DNA of 13,567 nt from Porphyromonadaceae bacterium UBA7555. GTDB lineage: Bacteria > Bacteroidota > Bacteroidia > Bacteroidales > Muribaculaceae. The position numbers and the translations under genes are program-made. The stretch is taken from the NCBI GenBank assembly GCA_002478045.1, contig DLLT01000006.1:1-13567 (forward strand). Reading direction: 5' to 3'. A model generated the notes under the pieces. It was not told the origin of the DNA. It saw only the letters and a list, made by a program, of their open reading frames with translations, and did no database searches. Of the stretch, positions 7,983 through 13,567 are shown piece after piece (the stretch's first letter is position 1; every line of letters starts with the position of its first letter).

Positions 7983-8033
7983 TAGATCGCAATACCGAGG
8001 CGCATAATAACTACGGCTCTTAAGCACCCTCCT

Positions 8034-8070
8034 AAAAAATAATACCGGGGACTTCGGCTGAAGCCCCCGG
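8034..8070 (-). terminator. Terminator of rubrerythrin, shared between convergent genes
   Basis: Arms CCGGGG-A-CTTC (8045-8055) and GAAG-C-CCCCGG (8060-8070) pair with one mismatch around a GGCT loop. On the minus strand an ATTTTTT tail follows (8040-8034), which suits the rubrerythrin transcript. From the other side it lies about 60 bp past the TIGR02757 stop and may stop that transcript too. Confidence 0.8.
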
Positions 8071-8201
8071 GTGTGTATAGGTTTAGACTTGACTAAGATA
8101 AAGATGCCGGGAAAAAGTGTTGTATAGAAGGAAGGTTTCGTTTTATTGTGTCGTATTGGGCTTATAGACCCGTATTTTATATAGAGGGTGAGCGCCGGGA
8201 T

Positions 8202-8744
8202 TTAATAGTTGTCGGCACGTAGTTCGAAGTAGCTCTGCGGGTGGGCACATACAGGACAAGCGGCAGGGGCTTTAGGACCGATGACGATGTGTCCGCAATT
8301 GCGGCATACCCATACGCGGTCGCCGTCACGCGAAAACACTATGCCTTCTTCGATGTTCTGCAGTAGGCGGCGATAGCGCTCCTCATGATGACGTTCGATG
8401 GCAGCCACAGCGCGGAATTTCTGGGCTATGGCGGTGAATCCTTCCTCTTCGGCTTCTATGGCCATACGTTCGTACATGTCGGTCCACTCGTAGTTTTCTC
8501 CTTCGGCTGCATCGTGCAGGTTGGCCTTAGTGTCGGACACCTCTCCACCATGCAGCAACTTGAACCACAACTTGGCATGCTCCTTCTCGTTGTTGGCTGT
8601 TTCCTCAAAGATGGCGGCAATTTGCTCATAGCCGTCTTTGCGCGCCTTGGAAGCGTAATACGAATACTTGTTGCGTGCTTGAGACTCGCCGGCGAAGGCG
8701 TCCATCAGGTTCTTTTCTGTTTTGGTTCCTTTGAGATCTTTCAT
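8202..8744 (-). CDS. rbr: Rubrerythrin
   Basis: Rubrerythrin reduces hydrogen peroxide in the cytosol of anaerobes, using a diiron centre fed by a rubredoxin-like domain. With the start at 8744 the protein is 180 residues and opens M-K-D-L-K-G-T-K-T-E-K-N-L, the standard N-terminus; an ATG 14 codons upstream (8786) adds unconserved residues and was rejected. Diiron-site residues are visible: E20 (A-G-E-S-Q-A-R), E53 and H56 (E-K-E-H), E97 region (E-A-E-E-E-G-F), and E117/H120 (E-R-H-H-E-E-R-Y). The rubredoxin domain has C147-x-x-C150-G and C163-x-x-C166. The gene starts 45 nt after the perR stop with no terminator or promoter between, so both are probably one operon under PerR control. Confidence 0.95.
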   Translation of the reverse strand: MKDLKGTKTEKNLMDAFAGESQARNKYSYYASKARKDGYEQIAAIFEETANNEKEHAKLWFKLLHGGEVSDTKANLHDAAEGENYEWTDMYERMAIEAEEEGFTAIAQKFRAVAAIERHHEERYRRLLQNIEEGIVFSRDGDRVWVCRNCGHIVIGPKAPAACPVCAHPQSYFELRADNY

Positions 8745-8789
8745 ATATGTGTAATCTATTGAGAGTTTATATGCGTGATTAAGCATGCG

Positions 8790-9209
8790 TCATTCCTGCT
8801 GAGAAGCGTGACAATCCGGGCACAACCCGGTGAATACCAGTATTGTATGTTCGATGTCGAAACCTTCGGGACGGCTTATGGTGTCCAAATCGAAGGGGAT
8901 GTCGTACACCTTACGGCATTGTCGACACTGGAAATGCGCGTGCGGCTTATGGAAAAAATCGTAGCGGCACTCGCTGTTGTCTCCCGCTACTGTTTCTATA
9001 ACGCCTTTGTCGACAAAAAGTTTGACCGTATTGTATACTGTCGAACGAGAAAGCGTGGGTTGCATAGCGTGTACATCCTCGTATATGCGGTCGGCCGAAG
9101 GATGACACGTCGTCCCAGTCATGTATTCCAGGACGGAAAGTCGCTGTGCCGACGGGCGTATACCGGCCTTGGACAATATATCAATGAGTTGTGCAGTTGA
9201 AAGTTGCAT
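8790..9209 (-). CDS. perR: Peroxide-responsive repressor PerR (Fur family)
   Basis: A 139-residue Fur-family regulator with an N-terminal winged helix (about 5-82) and a C-terminal dimerisation domain. All five regulatory-metal ligands of PerR are present, each one residue off B. subtilis numbering: H36, D84, H90, H92 and D103. Asp rather than Glu at 103 favours PerR over Fur. The structural zinc site is C95-x-x-C98 and C130-x-x-C133. An upstream ATG at 9251 overlaps the -7 box and cannot be in the transcript, so 9209 is the start. PerR senses peroxide by oxidation of its metal-ligand His residues and releases DNA, which fits the rubrerythrin gene next in the operon. An operator-like site lies in its own leader. 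Confidence 0.92.
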   Translation of the reverse strand: MQLSTAQLIDILSKAGIRPSAQRLSVLEYMTGTTCHPSADRIYEDVHAMQPTLSRSTVYNTVKLFVDKGVIETVAGDNSECRYDFFHKPHAHFQCRQCRKVYDIPFDLDTISRPEGFDIEHTILVFTGLCPDCHASQQE

Positions 9210-9220
9210 ATATTCTGCTT

Positions 9221-9235
9221 TTGGAATAATTCTAA
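9221..9235 (-). promoter_or_regulatory. PerR-box-like operator in the perR leader
   Basis: The 15-mer TTAGAATTATTCCAA (minus strand) has 7-1-7 inverted-repeat symmetry with one mismatched pair. It matches the B. subtilis Per box TTATAATNATTATAA at 12 of 15 positions. It lies between the predicted transcript start (about 9245) and the perR ATG (9209), suggesting autoregulation by a block to transcription. The role is inferred. Confidence 0.6.
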
Positions 9236-9248
9236 TTTTAGACTTATG

Positions 9249-9280
9249 CAAAGTTATACATTCTATTGTTTACGACCAAA
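9249..9280 (-). promoter_or_regulatory. Bacteroidota promoter of the perR-rbr operon
   Basis: Minus strand: TTTG (9280-9277), 20-nt spacer, TAACTTTG (9256-9249), both exact matches. The predicted start near 9245 leaves a leader of about 36 nt and rules out the longer perR reading frame. Confidence 0.82.
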
Positions 9281-9289
9281 CTTTTATGG

Positions 9290-9334
9290 AAAAAGATTGC
9301 GCAAATCTCACGATGAAACTTGCGCAATCTTTTT
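9290..9334 (-). terminator. Bidirectional terminator after the transporter gene
   Basis: A perfect 15-bp inverted repeat, AAAAAGATTGCGCAA (9290-9304) with TTGCGCAATCTTTTT (9320-9334), has a 15-nt loop, and the A/T ends give a T-run in either direction. It lies 43 bp past the transporter stop and 9 bp before the perR -33 box, so it separates the two units. Confidence 0.88.
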
Positions 9335-9377
9335 ATGTTATAATGCCGAACAGGTAAGGCAGTTGAGCCCTGACGGG

Positions 9378-11186
9378 TCAGGCTTCGGACGTTTTCTTAC
9401 TGCCGAATGTCTCTTTGACATTCCAGACGGCAAGAGAACCTAGTAGAAGCAGTATACCCGAGCTGATAAGCATTAGCACAGTATTGGGCGTACCGGTTTC
9501 GGTCGGGGCGAAACAACCGAGCAACATTCCGCCGAAAATGGCAGCCACAATTTGCGGGACACATATCGTGCAGTTGAACAGACCTAAGTAAGTGCCGATA
9601 TGGTCGCCGCCGAGAGCATTGGTAAGTATTGTGAAAGGCATAGCTAACATTGCGGCCCAAGCGCAGCCCATCAGGGCATAGCATACTCCCAATACATACT
9701 GATCGGTGACAAAGTATACGGAGACAAAACCTATTGCGCCGATTAATAAGCTAAGAGAATAGCCCAGACGGCGGTTGCGGAACTGGGACAGCACGGCAGC
9801 CCACAGTAGTGCCGCAATGGCCTGTATGGCCAGGAGTACGCCGTTCCAGTCGCCGGCGTCTTGGTATTCCTTGGAGGCTGCGTTAAGAACCGTTGATTCG
9901 ACAGTGGTGATTTCGCCGCCGTCATACGGGATGTCTTCGGTCTGTTCGGTTACATACGAATTTGTAGTTTTGTCATATTTATAGATGTGTGCCAGTTGCA
10001 GGTGCTTGCCGGCTTTGACTTGCGACAATGCCGAGAATGTGGTTGCAGCCTGATTGACGACGATATCCTTGCCGTCCACCACGATATTATCGCCGGCTTC
10101 AGCAATACATCCGTTCTGAGGCGCGATCTTTGCAACGCCGGCAACATACACCACTTCGCCCTTAGCCACGATAGTGTCGCCGGAGGCATTGATGACAGTG
10201 GTAGGTGACATTTGTGTCCCATCTACGGTGATTCCGCCAAGTGCCAGCTTGCCATCAGCCACGATGGGTTTGCCATCAGCGAGGACGTATTTTTCGGTGT
10301 AATCCTTGCCGTCAATAGATATGCCATCGACCTTGATGACCGAGGGCGCATGGAATACGTGGTTGGCGATAGCGTCAGTTGAGTATGACCACATAAACAA
10401 GAATGCAGCCCAGCAGAAGAATTGTACAAGGCCCACAGTCCAGAACACTTTGGGCGCACGAGCCAGCAGGCGTAGCATCCCGGGGCCTTTTTTCTTATCG
10501 GCTTGAGCCTTTACCGGGTCTATGCCATGGTAGGCCGCGTACTGGGCCGGCGGCATTTCCTTGACCTTGGCAAAAGTATATACCACGCATAGCAGCAGCA
10601 CTGCGGCGCCTATGTAGAATGACCATGTAACTGTAGCCGGCACCTCGCCGTCCGCAGCCGTGTTGGACATAAACATTGCCAGCACTATGGGGCATATATA
10701 GCCTACGACGCTGCCGGCGTTGCAGAGGAAGGATTGTATCGAATAAGCCAAGCCTTTTTGTTTTTCGTTGACAAAATCGCCCACGAGCATTTTGAAAGGC
10801 TGCATAGCCATATTTATGGACGTATCCAGGAACATCAGCATCACCAAGCCGAATATTATAGCTGTGCTTACCGATAGGCCAAGCGATCCGGCGTTGGGCA
10901 AGAAGCACATCACAATAATTGCGGCTGCGGCGCCAACGAGCAGATAGGGTAGGCGACGGCCAAAACGATTCCAAGTCCTGTCACTGGCGCTGCCGACTAT
11001 AGGTTGCACTATAAGTCCCATCAGCGGCGGCAAAATCCAAAAATAACTGAGGTCATGCGGATCGGCGCCTATGGTCGAGAATATTCGGCTGACCTGCGCA
11101 CTCTGGAGTGCGTAGGCAATTTGGACGCCGAAAAATCCGAAACTAAGATTCCATAGCTTCCAGAATCCCAAATCAGGTTTGTTCAT
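9378..11186 (-). CDS. SLC45-like MFS sugar transporter with a large inserted domain
   Basis: A 602-residue inner-membrane carrier resembling SLC45 / sucrose-maltose symporters of the major facilitator superfamily. The N-terminus (M-N-K-P-D-L-G-F-W-K-L-W-N-L-S-F-G-F-F-G) is typical for Bacteroidota members. MFS motif A appears as G-S-A-S-D-R-T-W-N-R-F-G-R-R-L-P (65-80). About twelve hydrophobic segments are visible, with a basic middle loop (about 206-236). Between helix 7 (about 248-275) and helix 8 (about 447-468) lies an insert of about 165 residues, rich in Gly, Asp and Val, where ordinary members have a short loop; it should face the periplasm. The frame is open to an ATG at 11384, but those 66 residues are not transporter-like, so the start is 11186. 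No sugar-enzyme gene is adjacent; the substrate is unknown. Confidence 0.88.
   Translation of the reverse strand: MNKPDLGFWKLWNLSFGFFGVQIAYALQSAQVSRIFSTIGADPHDLSYFWILPPLMGLIVQPIVGSASDRTWNRFGRRLPYLLVGAAAAIIVMCFLPNAGSLGLSVSTAIIFGLVMLMFLDTSINMAMQPFKMLVGDFVNEKQKGLAYSIQSFLCNAGSVVGYICPIVLAMFMSNTAADGEVPATVTWSFYIGAAVLLLCVVYTFAKVKEMPPAQYAAYHGIDPVKAQADKKKGPGMLRLLARAPKVFWTVGLVQFFCWAAFLFMWSYSTDAIANHVFHAPSVIKVDGISIDGKDYTEKYVLADGKPIVADGKLALGGITVDGTQMSPTTVINASGDTIVAKGEVVYVAGVAKIAPQNGCIAEAGDNIVVDGKDIVVNQAATTFSALSQVKAGKHLQLAHIYKYDKTTNSYVTEQTEDIPYDGGEITTVESTVLNAASKEYQDAGDWNGVLLAIQAIAALLWAAVLSQFRNRRLGYSLSLLIGAIGFVSVYFVTDQYVLGVCYALMGCAWAAMLAMPFTILTNALGGDHIGTYLGLFNCTICVPQIVAAIFGGMLLGCFAPTETGTPNTVLMLISSGILLLLGSLAVWNVKETFGSKKTSEA
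9852..10352 (-). repeat. Coding segment for the repetitive insert in the MFS transporter
   Basis: Residues about 279-445. A short pattern around V-x-D-G recurs with irregular spacing: K-V-D-G-I, S-I-D-G-K, L-A-D-G-K, V-A-D-G-K, T-V-D-G-T, V-V-D-G-K. It alternates with I/V-rich strands, suggesting a small beta-sheet or beta-solenoid domain. The last part (about 390-445) is less regular and leads back to helix 8 through G-D-W-N-G-V. Confidence 0.65.
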
Positions 11187-11286
11187 AGTGGGTAATATGT
11201 AGTTGATTTTATAATATGTTCGTTCACTTGGGCTTCGAGAGGCTGAACGCACGATGATGGTATCAGTGGTGTGGGTTCTGCATCTC

Positions 11287-11306
11287 GGCAACGTTATGGC
11301 GTTGCC
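11287..11306 (-). repeat. Hairpin in the transporter leader
   Basis: Arms GGCAACG (11287-11293) and CGTTGCC (11300-11306) pair perfectly around a 6-nt loop, about 100 nt upstream of the transporter start. No regulatory class is recognised. Confidence 0.5.
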
Positions 11307-11382
11307 ATGTGCCGTTGTGGCAAATAAAAATGATACAATCTCAAAAAACGCAGCAGGTAGGCATTTGTGTCGCCCTGCATAC

Positions 11383-11398
11383 AAAGCCTTAAGGCTTT
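11383..11398. repeat. 16-nt perfect palindrome at the start of the transporter transcript
   Basis: AAAGCCTTAAGGCTTT lies 9 bp downstream of the -7 box, starting within a few bases of the predicted transcript start. The place and symmetry suit a repressor operator; the RNA could only form a tight hairpin. Confidence 0.5.
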
Positions 11399-11406
11399 TC
11401 GATTGA

Positions 11407-11414
11407 CAAAGTTA
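11407..11414 (-). promoter_or_regulatory. Probable -7 promoter box of the transporter gene
   Basis: The minus strand reads TAACTTTG, an exact TAnnTTTG. No TTTG sits at 19-21 nt; an A-tract, a TTTG at 12 nt and a TTCG at 18 nt are found upstream, as at the efp promoter. The predicted transcript start is near 11403. Confidence 0.5.
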
Positions 11415-11467
11415 GCGATTTTTTGCCAAACACGAATACATTATTTAAAGAAAATACGCGGTTAAAT

Positions 11468-11499
11468 ATTGGCTTATTCCGAAAAAAATAGTAATTTTG
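11468..11499 (+). promoter_or_regulatory. Promoter for the HTH gene
   Basis: ATTG (11468-11471, one mismatch to TTTG), a 20-nt spacer, and TAATTTTG (11492-11499). The predicted transcript start is near 11503-11506, about 70 nt before the first ATG of interest. Confidence 0.6.
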
Positions 11500-11689
11500 T
11501 ATGCGTTGCAGAGAAGTGTCCCAATATTCTCTCCGTGATTGTTTTATGTTTTAACAAAAGTACACTATAAACAAATGTCAAGCCTATAAAGTCTACGAAG
11601 CCGATGCGCTGGATGCGCTTGATGCCTACAACGTCAACAACTGCCGTGACTGCTTCTGCAATTATGAGGATGAGGACGATTTCCTCAAG

Positions 11690-12205
11690 GTGTGGGTATC
11701 GGTCGTTCGTTGCGACTATGACCCCGAGGACGTCGAGGGTGAACTGAATGCCGGCGCGATGTTCGATACCGCCGACATGCATACGCTCTACACGAAGGAG
11801 TTCGTGCTCGGTGCGGACGAGGAGTGGTACGATGACAATCGCGGTGATGAATGGCGCTTCGGCGCTCATCCCTTTACCGATGCCGAAATTAAGGAGGGCA
11901 AAGGCGCGTCTATGACGCTGACCGATGCCGCCGGCAAGGTCATCAAGGCCGAGACCTATACACGGAAGTCTGACCGCTCGGAATGGACAACGGCCATCGG
12001 GCGCACCACTCGCAAGGCTGTAGGCTCGGCCATCGCTCGCGCTCGCAATGCCGCAGGCCTGTCTGCTCGCGAACTCGCCGACCGCTGCGGTCTTGATGCC
12101 GGTCATCTTTGCCGCATCGAAAACGGACGCATGAATGTGACCATCGACACGGTCGCCAAAATCTGCGAGGCGCTCGGTCTGCGGATTGCGGTGGTGTCCT
12201 TCTGA
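11690..12205 (+). CDS. HTH (XRE/Cro-CI) DNA-binding protein with an unknown N-terminal domain; start uncertain
   Basis: The first standard in-frame start is a GTG at 11690 (171 residues), but the frame is open back to 11555. The extra 45 codons look coding (K-V-Y-E-A-D-A-L-D-A-L-D-A-Y and N-N-C-R-D-C-F-C-N-Y-E-D-E-D-D), and L-K leads straight into W-V-S-V-V-R. No ATG, GTG or TTG starts that longer frame; the nearby ATG at 11575 is out of frame and stops after four codons. In the 171-residue numbering, residues 111-168 form a Cro/CI-type helix-turn-helix (L-S-A-R-E-L-A-D-R-C-G-L-D, then R-I-E-N-G-R, then I-D-T-V-A-K-I-C-E-A-L-G-L). The acidic N-terminal domain is of unknown family. It may regulate the accessory genes to its right or itself. 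Confidence 0.8.
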   Translation: MWVSVVRCDYDPEDVEGELNAGAMFDTADMHTLYTKEFVLGADEEWYDDNRGDEWRFGAHPFTDAEIKEGKGASMTLTDAAGKVIKAETYTRKSDRSEWTTAIGRTTRKAVGSAIARARNAAGLSARELADRCGLDAGHLCRIENGRMNVTIDTVAKICEALGLRIAVVSF

Positions 12206-12217
12206 AACGAAATAAGG

Positions 12218-12261
12218 CGAGACGCGACCGCGTCTGCTTTTTATGGCGTGGTCGCGTCTCG
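12218..12261 (+). terminator. Overlapping alternative hairpins between HTH gene and small acidic gene
   Basis: A long stem pairs CGAGACGCGACC (12218-12229) with GGTCGCGTCTCG (12250-12261). A shorter one pairs AGACGC (12220-12225) with GCGTCT (12230-12235) around a GACC loop, followed by a T-run (12238-12242). The two share their left arm, so they exclude each other. The short form looks like a terminator, and in the long form the T-run sits inside the loop. It may be only the end of the HTH gene. Confidence 0.65.
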
Positions 12262-12297
12262 TGTAAATGCAATGTAATTCACAAAAAAACAAGTGTT

Positions 12298-12483
12298 ATG
12301 CCAATTATGGACGAAAACGGCAGGATTTTGACTGCTGAAGAAATTGAAGAACTTATTGACAGTATTGAAGATGCTCCTGAAGCTGAAGGCGAGGATGAAG
12401 AACAACCGATACAATCCAGCAACAATTCTATGTACGACCGTTGGATTGCCGATGATAAGAGCATTAACAAGTACGGGCTTTAG
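12298..12483 (+). CDS. Small acidic protein of unknown function
   Basis: A 61-residue frame starts at an ATG 92 nt after the HTH stop. The residues read M-P-I-M-D-E-N-G-R-I-L-T, then an acidic helix (A-E-E-I-E-E-L-I-D-S-I-E-D) and an E/D-rich linker. A less acidic tail ends M-Y-D-R-W-I-A-D-D-K-S-I-N-K-Y-G-L. It has only a handful of basic residues, so the pI should be very low, and no membrane segment or known domain. The frame is open further upstream through the hairpin region, but that part is not protein-like. Its stop (12481-12483) overlaps the stop of the convergent phage gene. It could be an immunity protein, a regulator or a DNA mimic; none of these is shown by the sequence. Confidence 0.6.
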   Translation: MPIMDENGRILTAEEIEELIDSIEDAPEAEGEDEEQPIQSSNNSMYDRWIADDKSINKYGL

Positions 12484-13567
12484 ATCTCTTCAATCTCAAA
12501 CTCGTAACCGCAGGCTCCCGTATTAAGTTTTCGACACGAGAGGACGCGGAACTGCTGTCCTCTGATAAACATAACTTCCTGTTGATTTGGTAGTCCGTTA
12601 TTTAATGTTCCAAACTGCGAGAGGTTCTCAATCGGACGTCCTGATTTTCCCCGAATGATAAGCAGGACGTCGGTCTCGTTTGGTTTTCTACCTGCGTGTT
12701 TCTCTGCGAAGTTTTCTACAATCGTCCTATCAAGCGAAGATGATGTGAATCCCTTGAATGTCATTACGGCGTTGCTCGGTTCATCCGCTTTTTTTAGCCA
12801 TTCCTTGAGGTTCGTTTTATTAAGTCTTATAGTACGGTAGGTTGTGGCTATAATTGGTTCGATTTTCTTCAAGCCTCGTTCCATAAGCGCCGCGAACGCC
12901 TCGTTGAACTCGCTAACGTCTCCCTTGCGAAGTTGTTTATTGAGCTGGCGAAACGCAGATACATCTCCACGGGTGAAATGATAGATTGCTCCGAGTTCGG
13001 TGTTGGGGATTTCGGGGTAGCGGATAGATAGCTCCTTGACAGCGGTAAACATAGCGTCTTTCGTCTTTCGCGCCCTCGTAAACTTCCGTTCGGGTTGGTC
13101 GTAGGTATCCACCACAAAGCCGCGAGTGTATTGGGGGTTGTCCCTTACAAAATACGGCATACTCTCCCAGCCTTTGGCTCGTTCCTTATTGTTCTCAATC
13201 CAATCCTTGAACTGGCTGGGAATATCCGTTACCTCGTTCTCACTGCCCTCCGACACGTTCTCTCCTGCCATTATACGTTCGTTGTCAGCCTCTATTTCAG
13301 CCGCTGTTTTTAGTATCGAGGTAGCATAGCAGCGACAATGTGGATGCCACCCGACGAACTGAAAGTCTTTCGGGTACTTTCCCTGCAACTCGTCGCAGAT
13401 GTCGTAGTAAGTTCCTGCCGGGATACCCCTGCAGTTGTGGTTGTTTGATAGGTGTATCTCTATTCCCACGACAAAATCAAGTTGCTGCCAGCGCAAGTGG
13501 TCGGCGGTACGATACGCGATATTGGTTTCGGTGGCGGCGAGGCGCCGTGCGTTCATATAGCTGCTGC
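12480..13567 (-). CDS. Phage MuF head-morphogenesis protein fused to an ADP-ribosyltransferase domain (partial)
   Basis: The frame runs off the right edge; its first Met in the window (13556) is internal, so the N-terminus is missing. Counting from that Met, residues 1-82 are the end of an SPP1 gp7 / Mu F-type minor capsid domain (R-L-A-A-T-E-T-N-I-A-Y-R-T, W-Q-Q-L-D-F-V-V-G, then C42, C54 and the W-H-P-H-C-R-C-Y cluster at 70-77). A linker (about 85-130) follows. Residues about 135-358 look like an R-S-E class ADP-ribosyltransferase: Y-R at 240-241, F-T-S-S-S at 270-274, and Q325-Q-E327. Such domains transfer ADP-ribose from NAD to proteins. Q-x-E rather than E-x-E suggests Asn or Gln targets, by analogy to C3 toxins. 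MuF proteins are in the capsid, so the domain may be injected with phage DNA. Confidence 0.82.
   Translation of the reverse strand, partial: SSYMNARRLAATETNIAYRTADHLRWQQLDFVVGIEIHLSNNHNCRGIPAGTYYDICDELQGKYPKDFQFVGWHPHCRCYATSILKTAAEIEADNERIMAGENVSEGSENEVTDIPSQFKDWIENNKERAKGWESMPYFVRDNPQYTRGFVVDTYDQPERKFTRARKTKDAMFTAVKELSIRYPEIPNTELGAIYHFTRGDVSAFRQLNKQLRKGDVSEFNEAFAALMERGLKKIEPIIATTYRTIRLNKTNLKEWLKKADEPSNAVMTFKGFTSSSLDRTIVENFAEKHAGRKPNETDVLLIIRGKSGRPIENLSQFGTLNNGLPNQQEVMFIRGQQFRVLSCRKLNTGACGYEFEIEEI

Larger units (their letters stand above)
11187..11575. other. About 390-bp divergent control region between transporter and HTH gene
   Basis: There is no gene here. On the minus strand it holds the transporter's -7 box (11407-11414) and a leader of about 215 nt. 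The leader includes a 16-nt palindrome (11383-11398) and a 7-bp hairpin with a 6-nt loop (11287-11306). On the plus strand it holds the promoter for the HTH gene (11468-11499). A 17-codon frame at 11501-11554 begins at or before the predicted transcript start and is probably not translated. Confidence 0.55.

Noticed and set aside
8745..8786. Upstream start for rubrerythrin
   Set aside because: The family N-terminus M-K-x-L-K-G-T-K-T-E-K begins at 8744.
9210..9251. Upstream start for perR
   Set aside because: The ATG overlaps the -7 promoter box, so it would not be in the mRNA, and the extra residues are not conserved in type.
11187..11384. 66-residue N-terminal extension of the MFS transporter
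   Set aside because: Not transporter-like; the conserved family N-terminus begins at the ATG at 11186.
11501..11554. 17-codon upstream frame in the same frame as the HTH gene, separated by one TAA
   Set aside because: Its ATG lies at or before the predicted transcript start and the peptide looks random; stop read-through is not supported.
11474..12292. Long (272-residue) minus-strand open frame
   Set aside because: It is antisense to the HTH gene, whose helix-turn-helix is clear on the plus strand; the antisense protein shows no recognisable domain.

Overview
The window looks like chromosomal DNA of a Bacteroidales bacterium (Bacteroidota), perhaps Muribaculaceae; the family guess is inference. 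The phylum rests on several agreeing signs. Four promoters match the Bacteroidota form TTTG-N20-TAnnTTTG exactly or with one mismatch in the -33 element, and one more has the exact form ahead of perR. There are no clear Shine-Dalgarno sites. The gene families are typical of the phylum: DUF4293, TIGR02757, a Bacteroidetes-type trigger factor, and an SLC45-like sugar transporter.

Positions 1-4.8 kb carry genes on the minus strand: the first codons of a secreted protein (1-73), a 454-bp gap with a terminator, a DUF4293 membrane protein, a 749-residue TPR protein, a two-helix membrane protein with a YcxB-like end, and elongation factor P. Positions 4.9-8.0 kb carry plus-strand genes: trigger factor, tRNA-His(GTG) with its own promoter and terminator, and a TIGR02757 protein. 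EF-P and trigger factor are divergent, and both act on nascent chains at the ribosome.

Positions 8.0-9.3 kb hold a compact minus-strand peroxide-defence unit, perR then rubrerythrin. It has a clear promoter, a PerR-box-like operator in the leader and hairpin terminators on both sides. The PerR metal-site residues are all present. Positions 9.4-11.4 kb hold an SLC45-like MFS transporter interrupted between helices 7 and 8 by about 165 residues of repetitive, probably exported sequence. It has a leader of about 215 nt with a 16-nt palindrome at its start.

From about 11.45 kb the content looks accessory. A plus-strand gene with a C-terminal HTH domain lacks a usable ATG in its frame. It is followed by two mutually exclusive hairpins and then a 61-residue acidic protein. 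That small gene ends in a 4-bp stop-codon overlap with a minus-strand phage gene running off the right edge. The phage protein joins a MuF (SPP1 gp7-like) head-morphogenesis domain to a C-terminal R-S-E type ADP-ribosyltransferase domain with a Q-x-E catalytic motif. It is a candidate capsid-delivered toxin or effector and the most interesting item here. A prophage boundary probably lies between about 11.4 and 12.5 kb.
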